A DNA stretch of 37,776 nt. Origin: Ilumatobacteraceae bacterium (lineage in GTDB: Bacteria > Actinomycetota > Acidimicrobiia > Acidimicrobiales > Ilumatobacteraceae). Below are positions 1 to 8,124 of the stretch, piece after piece. Below the pieces are notes generated by a model that worked only from the letters and a program-made list of their open reading frames with translations, ran no database searches and was not told where the DNA came from. Every line of letters begins with the position of its first letter. Within the stretch, counting starts at the first letter, position 1. Where the stretch lies: contig JANRCO010000025.1 of assembly GCA_030726975.1 (NCBI GenBank), positions 1 to 37,776 of the forward strand, written 5' to 3'. The position numbers and the translations under genes are program-made.

Positions 1-206
1 GTCTTCCACAATGCGCTCAAGGGCCCCGAAGTTTCTTGACATCTGCGCAATGGGCTCGAATACACCGGCAATGGGCCAAGACCCACTAAGAGTTGTGCAA
101 CATCAACTGCTTGTTGCTGACCCAGTTCATCGAGAACAGGGTCGCGGTCAACATTCCACCCCGCGGCAGCTCTGCCGTGACGCACAAGATGCAAGCGCAC
201 ACTCAT
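1..206 (-). CDS. Histidine phosphatase family protein, N-terminal part (cut by window edge)
   Basis: The minus strand from an ATG at 206 reads without stop to the window edge (about 68 residues). It begins MSVRLHLVRHGRAA, the RHG motif of the phosphoglycerate-mutase-like histidine phosphatase superfamily, with His10 as the expected phospho-accepting histidine. It continues with a GQQQA segment and VYSSPLRRCQETS, the second conserved arginine region of the family. The ATG overlaps the stop of the PIG-L gene in an ATGA (203-206), so the two are probably translationally coupled at the end of the same minus-strand operon. The substrate cannot be told from this half; family members act on phosphosugars, nucleotides, cobalamin intermediates or phosphoproteins. 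The frame is easy to miss because it has no stop in the window. Confidence 0.85.
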   Translation of the reverse strand, partial: MSVRLHLVRHGRAAAGWNVDRDPVLDELGQQQAVDVAQLLVGLGPLPVYSSPLRRCQETSGPLSALWK

Positions 207-1000
207 GAAAAAATCCACTCCTGTTTTGGTTCAACGGGTGCACCACGCTTTAAGAACCACTCGGTGCCAAAAGCAAGAGCAAAAACTTCTGGCGGCATTT
301 TCGACACAAAACTGCTGTCGGTGATTTGACTGGCGTGTTTGAAGAGCGACTCACGCTTTTGTTCTAAATAGCTACTGACATCAACGCGATGCGTTAACTC
401 ATTTTCCGGCATGCCCATGGGGTTACCGTCGTCGGCTGGGCCATCGACATCGAATTCTTCACCTTCGGCAACTTCACCAGAGCCTCGTGCCATTTCTTGC
501 ATACGACGAAACGAGTCGCGATTCATTGTTGCTTCATACACTTCGCTCACGCCTGCAATTTCTGCTGCGCGATACCCCACTTTGTGCACTGAAATATGGT
601 CGGGGTGGCCATAGTTGCCATGCCAGTCGTAAGTGGTGAGCACTGTTGCTTCATACTTTTTCAAAATGGCAGCAAGTTTTTCGGCCGCTTCTTCCACTGG
701 CGCATTCATGAATGCTCGCTGGTCGCTATTTTGAGGCCACCCGGTCATTCCGCTGTCGTGGTATCCCAGCCATTCCAAATGTTGAATGCCAAGTACCGCG
801 CACGACTCTTGTGTTTCGCGACGCCGCACTGTTGCAAGCGCTTCTGCGTCGGCAACGCCTGCGGGGCGCTCCCCATGTTCCCCGCCTGTAGCAACAACGA
901 GAACAACTGTGTGCCCTTCACTTACTGCTCTGGCAAGTGTTCCACCAGAAGAAATACTTTCGTCGTCGGGGTGAGCATGAAACGCAACAAGGACGCCCAC
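203..1000 (-). CDS. PIG-L/LmbE family zinc-dependent deacetylase
   Basis: A 265-residue protein starting at a GTG. It opens with MGVLVAFHAHPDDES, the AHPDDE zinc motif of the PIG-L/LmbE fold (His10 and Asp13), and has a second GHPDHISVH metal-ligand segment near residues 131-139. Known members remove acetyl groups from N-acetylglucosamine-type substrates, including MshB and Mca in mycothiol metabolism of actinobacteria. The length suits MshB/Mca-type enzymes, but the exact substrate is not shown by sequence. It starts three bases after the stop of the upstream racemase gene, with a purine-rich GAAGGAAG stretch inside that gene's end as likely ribosome binding site. It overlaps the histidine phosphatase start by four bases. 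A mycothiol S-conjugate amidase role is a reasonable alternative to a GlcNAc-Ins deacetylase role. Confidence 0.87.
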   Translation of the reverse strand: MGVLVAFHAHPDDESISSGGTLARAVSEGHTVVLVVATGGEHGERPAGVADAEALATVRRRETQESCAVLGIQHLEWLGYHDSGMTGWPQNSDQRAFMNAPVEEAAEKLAAILKKYEATVLTTYDWHGNYGHPDHISVHKVGYRAAEIAGVSEVYEATMNRDSFRRMQEMARGSGEVAEGEEFDVDGPADDGNPMGMPENELTHRVDVSSYLEQKRESLFKHASQITDSSFVSKMPPEVFALAFGTEWFLKRGAPVEPKQEWIFS

Positions 1001-1003
1001 GCC

Positions 1004-2161
1004 TCAGGCTTCCTTCACTGCACCGCTAGCAACGAGTGCATCGATATCTGCAGCAGCGAAGCCGCAGATTTCAAGCACTTCGCGCGTGTGCTGGCCCGCG
1101 TGCGCTGGCGTCAAAGTGAGTTCACTTTGTGTACGAGAAAAACGCGGAGCAGGAGAAGGCTGCATGACGCCACCATGCTCAACAAATGTTTTGCGTTCCA
1201 CATTGTGCGGGTGCTGAGCTGCTTGGCTCATGGTGAGCACAGGCGCGAAGCACACGTCGGTTGCTTCCATGATGTCGCACCACTCACGTTGTGTTTTCGC
1301 CGCAAACACTTCAGTGAGGCGCGCTTTCAAATGTGGCCATTGCGACTTATCCATTTGCTTGGCAAACTCGGCATCGCCCTCTAAACCAGTGAGGCGCATA
1401 AGTTCTGCATAGAACTGTGGCTCAATAGAGCCGAGTGAAATGTATTCACCGTCTTTGCACTTGTACACGTCGTAGAAGTGCGCACCCGTATCGAGCAAGT
1501 TTGTCCCAGGTTCATTTTCATTGAACATGCCCACATTTTTCATAGCCCAGAACATGGTCATGAGCACTGCAGTGCCATCGACCATTGCGGTATCTACTAC
1601 TTGACCCTTGCCACTTTTTTGTGCTTCCAACAACGCGGCCACCACACCAAGTGCGAGGAACATGCCGCCGCCGCCAAAGTCGCCCACCATATTGAGCGGA
1701 GGTGTTGGCGTTTCACCAGCGCGCCCGAAGTGTTTCAAAGCACCAGCGAGTGAGATGTAGTTGATGTCGTGACCAGCAGCTGGGCCGTACATGCCTTTTT
1801 GGCCCCAACCCGTCATGCGACCGAACACCACTTTCGGGTTACGTGCCAAACATGCGTCGGGCCCAATTCCCAAACGCTCCATTACTCCTGGACGGAAACC
1901 TTCAATAATTGCGTCGGCCCCTTCAACGAGGGTCAACAATGTTTCCACTCCTGCAGGGTTCTTCAAGTCGATGGCAATGTTGCGACGACCGCGCAACAAA
2001 ATGTCGAAGTGAGGAGTTTCTGGTGCTGGCCCGCGTACCGACTGTGCACGTTCAACGCGAATGACTTCGGCGCCAAGATCTGACAACAACATTGCAGCGA
2101 AGGGACCTGGCCCTATTCCTGCAATTTCAATGACCCGATAACCGCTCAGTGGACCAGCCAT
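1004..2161 (-). CDS. Alpha-methylacyl-CoA racemase (CaiB/BaiF family)
   Basis: A 385-residue family III CoA-transferase-fold protein of the alpha-methylacyl-CoA racemase branch. The opening GYRVIEIAGIGPGPFAAMLL and the block GRMTGWGQ followed by AAGHDINYI and GDFGGGGM are signatures of AMACR/MCR. His131, Asp161 and Glu247 line up with the catalytic His126, Asp156 and Glu241 of the M. tuberculosis enzyme. It would interconvert (2R)- and (2S)-methyl-branched acyl-CoA thioesters in the cytosol, so that branched chains such as pristanoyl or sterol side chains can enter beta-oxidation. A good AGAAGGA ribosome binding site lies about nine bases before the ATG. It follows an alpha/beta hydrolase by 41 bases and precedes the PIG-L gene by three. 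The physiological substrate is inferred. Confidence 0.9.
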   Translation of the reverse strand: MAGPLSGYRVIEIAGIGPGPFAAMLLSDLGAEVIRVERAQSVRGPAPETPHFDILLRGRRNIAIDLKNPAGVETLLTLVEGADAIIEGFRPGVMERLGIGPDACLARNPKVVFGRMTGWGQKGMYGPAAGHDINYISLAGALKHFGRAGETPTPPLNMVGDFGGGGMFLALGVVAALLEAQKSGKGQVVDTAMVDGTAVLMTMFWAMKNVGMFNENEPGTNLLDTGAHFYDVYKCKDGEYISLGSIEPQFYAELMRLTGLEGDAEFAKQMDKSQWPHLKARLTEVFAAKTQREWCDIMEATDVCFAPVLTMSQAAQHPHNVERKTFVEHGGVMQPSPAPRFSRTQSELTLTPAHAGQHTREVLEICGFAAADIDALVASGAVKEA

Positions 2162-2202
2162 AATTCCATTCCTTCTTCTATGAATTGTTGATGTAAGTAG
2201 TG

Positions 2203-3081
2203 CTAGACGCGAGCAGTTAACTCGAGAAATTCAGAAACGTACCGTGGCCACAATGCCTCGGGAAGATCGTGACCCATGTCTTCAAGCATGACGAGCTTTG
2301 CACCAGGAATAATTGCCGCTGTGCGTTCTCCGCCATCGGGCGCAATGAGCGTGTCGTCGAGGCCGTGCAACACAAGTGTTGGCATGGTGAGTTTTGCTAA
2401 GCCTTCGGTGCGGCGCCCGCTGGCGTAAATTGCTGCAAGTTGGCGCGGCCCACCTTCGGGGTAAAAGCTGCGATCGAAATCGACTGCAGCTTGTGCACGC
2501 GTACGTTGAGCATCGCGATATTTCTTGGAATGCCACACCAACCACGACGCAGAGGCATCTAGGTATTCGTCTCGCGAAGTAGGCGGAGGTGTGAAAAACG
2601 ATTCCATTGCCTCTGGTGTGGGTTGACCCACTTCTGGCTCACCTGGCTGCGACATAACCGAAGTAAGCGACAACACACGATGCGTATGTTCAATAGCAAC
2701 CGTCTGAGCAATCATTCCACCCATCGATGCGCCCATGACATGAGCTTGCTCAATACCAAGCCTGTCGAGCACTCCCATGGCATCGGCTGCCATGTGCGAG
2801 AGCGTGTAAGGGACTTCAGGAATAGGTTCTTCCATGAGCGCAGCGGTGATGACTGCAGCGGTGTCGACTACAACACCATCGAGCTTGGTTGACAGCCCAC
2901 AATCGCGGTTGTCGAAGCGGATGACGTGAAAGTTTTGTGCTGCAAACAGCTTGCATAAATTTTCATGCCACGAGGTGAGCTGTGCCGAGAAACCCGAAAT
3001 GAGAAGCAGTGCAGGGTCGGCGGGACTACCAAAGGTCTCGTATTCAATGGTGATACCTGTTGGAAGAGAAAGTTGTGGCAC
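2203..3081 (-). CDS. Alpha/beta hydrolase
   Basis: A 292-residue alpha/beta-hydrolase-fold protein. The nucleophile elbow is GASMGG with Ser119; the acid is probably Asp242 or Asp243 in LHGLDDTLI; and the histidine is His271 in DMGHDLP. The segment FDNRDCGLST after strand 4 is typical of a large group of actinobacterial esterase or lactonase-like hydrolases. There is no signal peptide, so the enzyme should be cytosolic. It starts 12 bases after the aldo/keto reductase stop and is probably co-transcribed with it and with the downstream racemase. Esterase, lactonase or C-C hydrolase activity are all possible; sequence alone does not decide. Confidence 0.85.
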   Translation of the reverse strand: MPQLSLPTGITIEYETFGSPADPALLLISGFSAQLTSWHENLCKLFAAQNFHVIRFDNRDCGLSTKLDGVVVDTAAVITAALMEEPIPEVPYTLSHMAADAMGVLDRLGIEQAHVMGASMGGMIAQTVAIEHTHRVLSLTSVMSQPGEPEVGQPTPEAMESFFTPPPTSRDEYLDASASWLVWHSKKYRDAQRTRAQAAVDFDRSFYPEGGPRQLAAIYASGRRTEGLAKLTMPTLVLHGLDDTLIAPDGGERTAAIIPGAKLVMLEDMGHDLPEALWPRYVSEFLELTARV

Positions 3082-3093
3082 TTCACCACTCTA

Positions 3094-4134
3094 CTAGCGG
3101 CGGTTTTCCGCGCGTAATGCGGGAGTCTCCCAACGAGCCTCATCGGGCGCAACCGTTGTTCCCGGCGCCACCAGGGCATCAATACGGTCGAGAATTGCTG
3201 AGCTCAGCACTACCTCATCGGCACCCAGAACCGTGGTGAGATGCTCCATAATGCGTGGGCCAATAATGGCGCTGGTGACCCCTGGGTGATGCAGCACCCA
3301 GGCCAATGACAATTGAGCCAACGTGACACCTACTTCGTCGGCAATGAGCACGAGTTCTTCAACAAGGTTCATCTTCCTCAGGTTTGCGGGGTCGCTCACA
3401 TCGAAACGTGCAGGAGCGCGTTGTGCGCGACCTTCATTGCGTTGAGCCGCATTTGCGCGATACACGCCAGACAACCACCCGCCATTGAGTGGACTCCACA
3501 CCAATGTTCCCATATTCAACTTTTGACACGTCGGCAAAAGGTCACGCTCAATCCACCGCACGAAAATGCTGTACGGCGGCTGCTCGGTACTGAAAGGAAT
3601 GTACCGATGGTCGCTGGCAACCCAAGCGGCCTCCATGAGGTGTTCTGCGGGAAACGTGGAGGTACCAAAGGCACGAATCTTTCCTTGATGCACGAGATCA
3701 TTGAGCGCCGATAGTGACTCTTCAATGGGCACATTTGGGTCGGGGCGATGCAGTTGGTACAGGTCGATGTAGTCGGTATTGAGTCGGCGCAAACTGTCGT
3801 CGCATGACTTCAAAATGTGGCGCCGACTATTGCCCCATGTATTGGGTTCGCGATCTACAGCAAACGGGCCGCCTTCAATGGAAAAGTGACACTTGGTTGC
3901 CAAAATAACTTTGTCGCGACGCCCGCCGGCAAGCGCTTTTCCTGTAATGACTTCGCTTTCACCTGCGGAATACACATCGGCGGTATCGACAAAGTTGATG
4001 CCTTCATCTAGAGCCCGATGCACAATGCGCTCACATTCGTCGTGGTCGCTATTTCCCCACGACCCAAACATCATGTTGCCCAAGCACAAAGGCGAAACGA
4101 GCATTCCGGTACGACCAAGCGGAGAATATTTCAT
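3094..4134 (-). CDS. Aldo/keto reductase
   Basis: A 346-residue NADPH-dependent aldo/keto reductase. The opening KYSPLGRTGMLVSPLCLGNMMFG and the tetrad Asp50 (FVDTADVY), Tyr55, Lys81 (LATKCHF) and His129 (YQLHRPDP) are all intact. A late nucleotide-binding stretch IGPR lies near residue 290. The length and the YSAGESE segment resemble the AKR families related to YghZ and potassium-channel beta subunits. It reduces an unknown aldehyde or ketone in the cytosol. The ATG at 4134 is preceded by TAGTTT with exactly six bases between box and start, so the gene can start its own probably leaderless transcript although the preceding gene ends only 27 bases upstream. Confidence 0.9.
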   Translation of the reverse strand: MKYSPLGRTGMLVSPLCLGNMMFGSWGNSDHDECERIVHRALDEGINFVDTADVYSAGESEVITGKALAGGRRDKVILATKCHFSIEGGPFAVDREPNTWGNSRRHILKSCDDSLRRLNTDYIDLYQLHRPDPNVPIEESLSALNDLVHQGKIRAFGTSTFPAEHLMEAAWVASDHRYIPFSTEQPPYSIFVRWIERDLLPTCQKLNMGTLVWSPLNGGWLSGVYRANAAQRNEGRAQRAPARFDVSDPANLRKMNLVEELVLIADEVGVTLAQLSLAWVLHHPGVTSAIIGPRIMEHLTTVLGADEVVLSSAILDRIDALVAPGTTVAPDEARWETPALRAENRR

Positions 4135-4146
4135 CTCTTCAAACTA
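4135..4146 (-). promoter_or_regulatory. Probable -10 box (TAGTTT) for a leaderless aldo/keto reductase transcript
   Basis: On the minus strand TAGTTT is followed by GAAGAG and then the ATG at 4134. The six-base gap places transcription start at or next to the start codon. No good -35 hexamer is visible, as is common in actinobacteria. Confidence 0.5.
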
Positions 4147-4161
4147 CAAGGTGTGACGCTT

Positions 4162-4845
4162 CTACAAACGAGCGAGGTCTTTCCCCAATCGAGTGAGTGC
4201 CTCATTTGTGCGAACTCCCCACCAGAAAAGGTCTTTGCCATCAATAATGCGTACATCAGAAATACCCGTGCGTTCTTGCACTTCAGCAATATGGCGCTCG
4301 GAAAACACATAAGGCTCAGTTGGCAATAAAACCATCTGTGCGCCAAGACCCGCAAGATCATCGTCGCTCAGTGTGGGATACGCGTCAGGAGAAACGGGCT
4401 GAAAAACTTGAATGCCGAGACACCGCAACAATGAGGCACCATATGTTTTTTCACTAATGGTCATCCATGGCCGGCGCCAAATAGGAACAAAAGCAATACT
4501 GCGCTGTTCCTGCTCTACTCGTTCGCCGAGTTCAAGTGTTGGCCCACCAACAAGGTCTGACAATCGCTGCATTTCTCGTGAAACATCGTGCACCGACACC
4601 ACATGCAGGTCACACACTGTTATGCCCTGTTCACTGAGGGCTTCGGCATCTTCTTTACGATTCTCTTCACGATCAACAACAACAAGGTCGGGCTGCAACG
4701 CAACAATGGAGGCAATGTCGGGGTCTTTGGTGCCTCCTACATGACGTAAAGAAGGTTGTTCGCAAAACCGAGTGCATGCAGTTGGTTCAATGTTCCATGC
4801 CAGCAACGTTTCCGTCACAGACGGAACAAGGCTCACTATTTTCAT
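4162..4845 (-). CDS. Helical-backbone metal receptor / BtuF-like binding protein without signal peptide
   Basis: A 227-residue protein starting MKIVSLVPSVTETLLAW, the first strand and helix of class III periplasmic-binding proteins (BtuF/FhuD-like). The block HVGGTKDPDIASIVALQPDLVVVDREEN is the usual first-lobe signature. Later PTEPYVFSERH and FWWGVRTNEALTRLG match the second lobe of the short cobalamin-binding-protein-like group. There is no signal peptide or lipobox, so the protein appears cytosolic, and no ABC permease or ATPase lies nearby; a classical uptake role is therefore doubtful. Its ATG overlaps the stop of the upstream PH-domain gene in an ATGA (4842-4845), so the two are coupled. 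The ligand could be a corrinoid, another metal chelate or none. Confidence 0.78.
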   Translation of the reverse strand: MKIVSLVPSVTETLLAWNIEPTACTRFCEQPSLRHVGGTKDPDIASIVALQPDLVVVDREENRKEDAEALSEQGITVCDLHVVSVHDVSREMQRLSDLVGGPTLELGERVEQEQRSIAFVPIWRRPWMTISEKTYGASLLRCLGIQVFQPVSPDAYPTLSDDDLAGLGAQMVLLPTEPYVFSERHIAEVQERTGISDVRIIDGKDLFWWGVRTNEALTRLGKDLARL

Positions 4846-5450
4846 GAACCAATAATCTTGCTTTTTTCTCTATCGAATTCTTCACGGGTCATCGCGCCGC
4901 GTTGCAGTAAACCTTCAAGTTTCTCTAATTGAGTTGCTACGTCATTAGTACGTATTCCCGTACGACTATCCATGCGGAACTGCACTTGTTCCAGCATCAT
5001 TTTTTTCACGATTTGAGGCCGTTGGATATCGGAGAATCGCTGCTGCCCATCTTGGCCGCCAGATTCAATGAGCAAGTCTCCTGCGCCAAGTATGCGCTCA
5101 ATGATGCTCTGGTTGAAGTTCACATTGTTCACACGCTCAAGAGGAATTTCAATTCCCTGTTTCGAAAAGAAACCACTTTGATAAATGACGCGGTAGTTAG
5201 TGACAGCAAAATGCGTGTTGCGCCACAAGAGGTATTTCCAAATGACCCAAAGAGCCGTGATGGCAAAGACACCTGCCGACACTTTGGGAAGAAAGTTCCA
5301 AAACCCGCCATCAATTTTTGTAGCGATAAATATTTCGGCGATGGTGACGAGAACAAGAACCCCTACTGGCCCAGCGAAATACCACCAATGAGGGCGGATG
5401 TCGAGAACAATTTCTTCATTTTGGTTCAGCGTGTCTTTTGGCAATGGCAT
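4842..5450 (-). CDS. Membrane protein with bacterial PH domain and SHOCT motif
   Basis: A 202-residue inner-membrane protein. Two hydrophobic helices (about residues 24-44 and 56-75) are followed by a YdbS/YdbT-like bacterial PH domain (about 77-155; WRNTHFAVTNYRVIYQSG then GIEIPLERVNNVNF) and a C-terminal SHOCT segment (about 171-200; QLEKLEGLLQRGAMTREEFDREKSKII). SHOCT motifs are short oligomerisation or anchoring modules often at the ends of bacterial membrane proteins. The molecular role of these proteins is not known. It is the first gene of the minus-strand run that leads to position 1 and overlaps the next gene by four bases. Its start has the best TANNNT-type box in the window (TATTAT six bases before the ATG). 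Confidence 0.87.
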   Translation of the reverse strand: MPLPKDTLNQNEEIVLDIRPHWWYFAGPVGVLVLVTIAEIFIATKIDGGFWNFLPKVSAGVFAITALWVIWKYLLWRNTHFAVTNYRVIYQSGFFSKQGIEIPLERVNNVNFNQSIIERILGAGDLLIESGGQDGQQRFSDIQRPQIVKKMMLEQVQFRMDSRTGIRTNDVATQLEKLEGLLQRGAMTREEFDREKSKIIGS

Positions 5451-5462
5451 CTCGCCATAATA
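5451..5462 (-). promoter_or_regulatory. Probable -10 box (TATTAT), leaderless promoter of PH/SHOCT gene
   Basis: On the minus strand TATTAT is followed by GGCGAG and the ATG at 5450. The box is near the sigma-70 consensus and the gap is six bases. It lies in the 79-base divergent gap shared with the helicase gene. Confidence 0.6.
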
Positions 5463-5516
5463 GTGAAGTTTTCGTGGGTAAAGCCTCTCTTATCGCCCTC
5501 TATGCCACCCAACCTC

Positions 5517-5529
5517 TATCGTGAAGGCA
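5517..5529 (+). promoter_or_regulatory. Candidate -10 box (TATCGT) before helicase ATG
   Basis: TATCGT (5517-5522) lies seven bases before the ATG at 5530. It spans the alternative GTG at 5521, which makes that GTG an unlikely start if the box is used. No clear -35 is visible. Confidence 0.4.
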
Positions 5530-7404
5530 ATGTCCCCTTCGTCGCTCCTCTACGCCTTAGACGCCGAACAGCACCAGGCGGTCACCGCCCCTGCCGATGC
5601 CGTCATCGTGCTCGCAGGCGCGGGGTCGGGCAAAACAACTGTTCTCACCCAGCGCATCGACTACCGCATCGACAACGCCACCGCCGACGCCGAGCACACA
5701 CTCGCTATTACATTCACTCGCGAAGCTGCTGCCCAACTCCGACGCCGCACGCCACGTGGCATACACACCGGCACTTTTCACGCCATTGCCTTTGCTCTCT
5801 TGCGCCAGCGCTACACCGACCAAGGCCGCCCACTGCCAACCGTGCTCACCAACCGCTACGGCATTGTCAATGAATCCATCAAGTTCATTCGCTCGCGCGT
5901 CAGCATCAACGAGGCGCTCGGCGAACTGGAATGGCTCCAAGCTAGAGCATTAACGCCGCAGGAATACACCGCAGCGGCAACTGCCACTAAGCGCACCACT
6001 ACTGCCAAGCCAGAAGATCTTGAAAAGGTCTTTTCTGAATACGAAAAAACCAAAATCAAGCGTGGTGTAGTTGACTTGGGAGACCTTCTCTCGCGCACCA
6101 CACACGACATAGCCAACGATTTTGAATACGCCGAAGCAACAAGGTGGCGATACAGGCATCTCCTTGTCGACGAAGCACAAGACATGAACCCGCAACAATT
6201 TGCATTCTTTTCAGCATTACGCGGCAAAAACCGCGATGTCTTTGTTGTCGGCGACCCACTGCAATCCATTTATGGCTGGAACGGTGCCGAGCCCTCTCTT
6301 TTCGACACTCTGCCTGAAAAACTCGGTGGCGCTCACATCGTGCACTTGGTGAACAACTATCGCTGCTCGCCTGTCATTGTTGCCGCCGGTTTGCACGTTC
6401 TCACCAACAACGGCATTCCTGCAACGGCACGTTCCACCAAACTCGATGGCGATGCCATCACTATTCAGGGCTATGCCAACGAGCACGACGAAGCAAACGG
6501 CATTGCGCTGCTTTCCACGCAAGCTCATCGCTCTCTTGCCAGGTGGAGCGACATCGCTGTCTTAGTGCGCACCAACACTCAGCGCGAAATTGTTGCTGGT
6601 GCACTAAAGAAACACCATATCCCAGTACTCACACGTGGCCAATCGGCGGTCATTGCTCCCTTACTGCAAGAAGTAGCTGCACTCACTCATCGCTATGCGC
6701 TTGCCGACTGGGCGTTGGAACTTCGCATGGCATCAGAACCCGACTCTCCTGAGTTTCTTTTGTCTGAACAGGTCAATGAGTTTCTCCAAGATCACCCCAC
6801 GGGCGCTGCGCACGGCTCCATGTTCATGTCGTGGCTTTCTACTGTTGGCCAACGCACCAACTTCGGCGAAGATGGCATCGAGTTACTTACTTTCCACGCT
6901 GCCAAAGGTCGGGAATGGAACACTGTTTTCATTGCTGGGGCAGAACAAGGTTTACTCCCTCATTCATCTTCACGTACAGCAGCACAAAAAGCTGAAGAAG
7001 TGCGCTTGGCCTACGTTGCCATTACTCGTGCTGCAGAAAAACTCTTTGTTACACATGCTGCTGAGCGCAATAGCCGTAAAGCGAAACCCAGTAAATACTT
7101 TGTCAATCTTCCTTTGGGTGAAACCACCACAGCGCGCATGCCAGAAGAAATTATGAAATATGCAAAAGCCGTCAGCGCCGCCACTCCCAAAGGTGCACTG
7201 CGCGCTTGGCGTAAAGAACGTGCTCGGCAACTCAATACCACCGAGATGGGCATTTGCAACGATGCAATACTTGCCCGACTCGAAAAAGAATTGCCCACGT
7301 CCTCCGAAGAACTTGCTTCTATTTTTGGTGCACTCACCGCCGAGTCACTCGCACCCAGCCTCTTACCGCTACTCGCTCAGTTCACCGCGCCGAATACGAA
7401 GTAG
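5530..7404 (+). CDS. UvrD2-like SF1 DNA helicase with C-terminal HRDC domain
   Basis: A 3'-5' superfamily 1A helicase of the UvrD/Rep/PcrA family, 624 residues from the ATG at 5530. The Walker A motif is LAGAGSGKTT (residues about 29-38), motif Ia TFTREAA, motif II DEAQD (about 214-218), motif III GDPLQSIYGWNGA, motif V LLTFHAAKGREW and motif VI AYVAITRAAEKL. The last 70 residues (LRAWRKERARQLNTTEMGI through LAPSLLPLL) look like an HRDC domain, as in mycobacterial UvrD2. I see no cysteine cluster of the kind in mycobacterial UvrD2. A GTG at 5521 is in frame, but TATCGT seven bases before the ATG favours the later start. The 3' end overlaps the convergent thioesterase gene by 36 bases. Probable role: DNA repair and replication-fork maintenance. 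Confidence 0.9.
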   Translation: MSPSSLLYALDAEQHQAVTAPADAVIVLAGAGSGKTTVLTQRIDYRIDNATADAEHTLAITFTREAAAQLRRRTPRGIHTGTFHAIAFALLRQRYTDQGRPLPTVLTNRYGIVNESIKFIRSRVSINEALGELEWLQARALTPQEYTAAATATKRTTTAKPEDLEKVFSEYEKTKIKRGVVDLGDLLSRTTHDIANDFEYAEATRWRYRHLLVDEAQDMNPQQFAFFSALRGKNRDVFVVGDPLQSIYGWNGAEPSLFDTLPEKLGGAHIVHLVNNYRCSPVIVAAGLHVLTNNGIPATARSTKLDGDAITIQGYANEHDEANGIALLSTQAHRSLARWSDIAVLVRTNTQREIVAGALKKHHIPVLTRGQSAVIAPLLQEVAALTHRYALADWALELRMASEPDSPEFLLSEQVNEFLQDHPTGAAHGSMFMSWLSTVGQRTNFGEDGIELLTFHAAKGREWNTVFIAGAEQGLLPHSSSRTAAQKAEEVRLAYVAITRAAEKLFVTHAAERNSRKAKPSKYFVNLPLGETTTARMPEEIMKYAKAVSAATPKGALRAWRKERARQLNTTEMGICNDAILARLEKELPTSSEELASIFGALTAESLAPSLLPLLAQFTAPNTK

Positions 7405-8124
7405 ACGCTCAAACACCTCGGGTCGCATTGAAATAAAAAGCCCCTCGGCTTCAGCACACTTTGTTTCGCCGTTCATCAAGGTGGCCACAGTAAAAATCTT
7501 GCGGCCTTCGATGCGGTCAATTCGCCCTTCGAAAACAAGGTCGACGTTTAACGGTGTCGGCGAAGAATAACGAACTGTTAATTGCCCTGTCATTCCAGGG
7601 TTCCCCGTTAACGACTGGGTAATGCCCAGCACTTCATCGAACGCTGCAGCGATGAATCCGCCGTGTACACACCCAGGAGGGCCCTCAAAGACATCGGCAA
7701 AACTCACTTTGCCCACTACGCGGGCCGTGGAGTGCTCTCCCGCTGTTGGGTGCTGAATTTCTATAGCAACGGGCGGCGCAATAGGGTTCATTGAGCCAAT
7801 GAGTGGGCTGCGATCGAGAAAAGAACTTCCCACTCCATATGACCCGTCGACACGTGGTGCTAACGAGGTTCCGCTCTTGCCGGCAAAGGGGTGTTCACGC
7901 ATGAGCTGTTCAACTTCTTGTACTTTTGCGGTGAGTTTGTTCACCACCTCAACACTCGCCGACAATTTCATAATTGCATCAGACATATTGCGAGCAGCTG
8001 CGGCGAGCTGGTCACGTGCATTTTCTTCTGCAGATTTCCCCAAGGCTCGCTCGTGAAAACCTTGAAACATTTTCTCTACAGCATCAGAGCTGAAAGTGCT
8101 TGTTTCGAAAGACTCTTCGCTCAC
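7369..8124 (-). CDS. Hot-dog-fold thioesterase (PaaI/4HBT type) with N-terminal helical extension
   Basis: A 251-residue protein whose C-terminal half (about 115-240) is a hot-dog thioesterase domain. The segment GPPGCVHGGFIAAAFDEVLG (147-166) carries the HGG motif and the following acidic residue of the PaaI/4HBT group. The first 85 residues are polar and helical, probably a coiled-coil or oligomerisation segment (SASVEVVNKLTAKVQEVEQLM), longer than in minimal PaaI proteins. It should hydrolyse acyl-CoA thioesters, chain type unknown. The ATG overlaps the exonuclease III stop in an ATGA (8121-8124), placing it last in the NYN-xthA-thioesterase operon. Its last 36 coding bases are antisense to the helicase 3' end. 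Confidence 0.85.
   Translation of the reverse strand: MSEESFETSTFSSDAVEKMFQGFHERALGKSAEENARDQLAAAARNMSDAIMKLSASVEVVNKLTAKVQEVEQLMREHPFAGKSGTSLAPRVDGSYGVGSSFLDRSPLIGSMNPIAPPVAIEIQHPTAGEHSTARVVGKVSFADVFEGPPGCVHGGFIAAAFDEVLGITQSLTGNPGMTGQLTVRYSSPTPLNVDLVFEGRIDRIEGRKIFTVATLMNGETKCAEAEGLFISMRPEVFERLLRIRRGELSE

Noticed and set aside
596-1384. A 262-codon open frame on the plus strand across the PIG-L and racemase genes
   Set aside because: It is antisense to two genes with clear motifs, and its translation shows no domain signal.
4162-4845. Complete vitamin B12 uptake system
   Set aside because: Only a BtuF-like protein without signal peptide is present; no BtuC or BtuD partner in the window.
4929-5873. 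A 314-codon plus-strand frame spanning the PH gene, the divergent gap and the helicase start
   Set aside because: The C-terminal part is Arg/His/Pro-rich frame-shadow composition, and it conflicts with two recognised genes.
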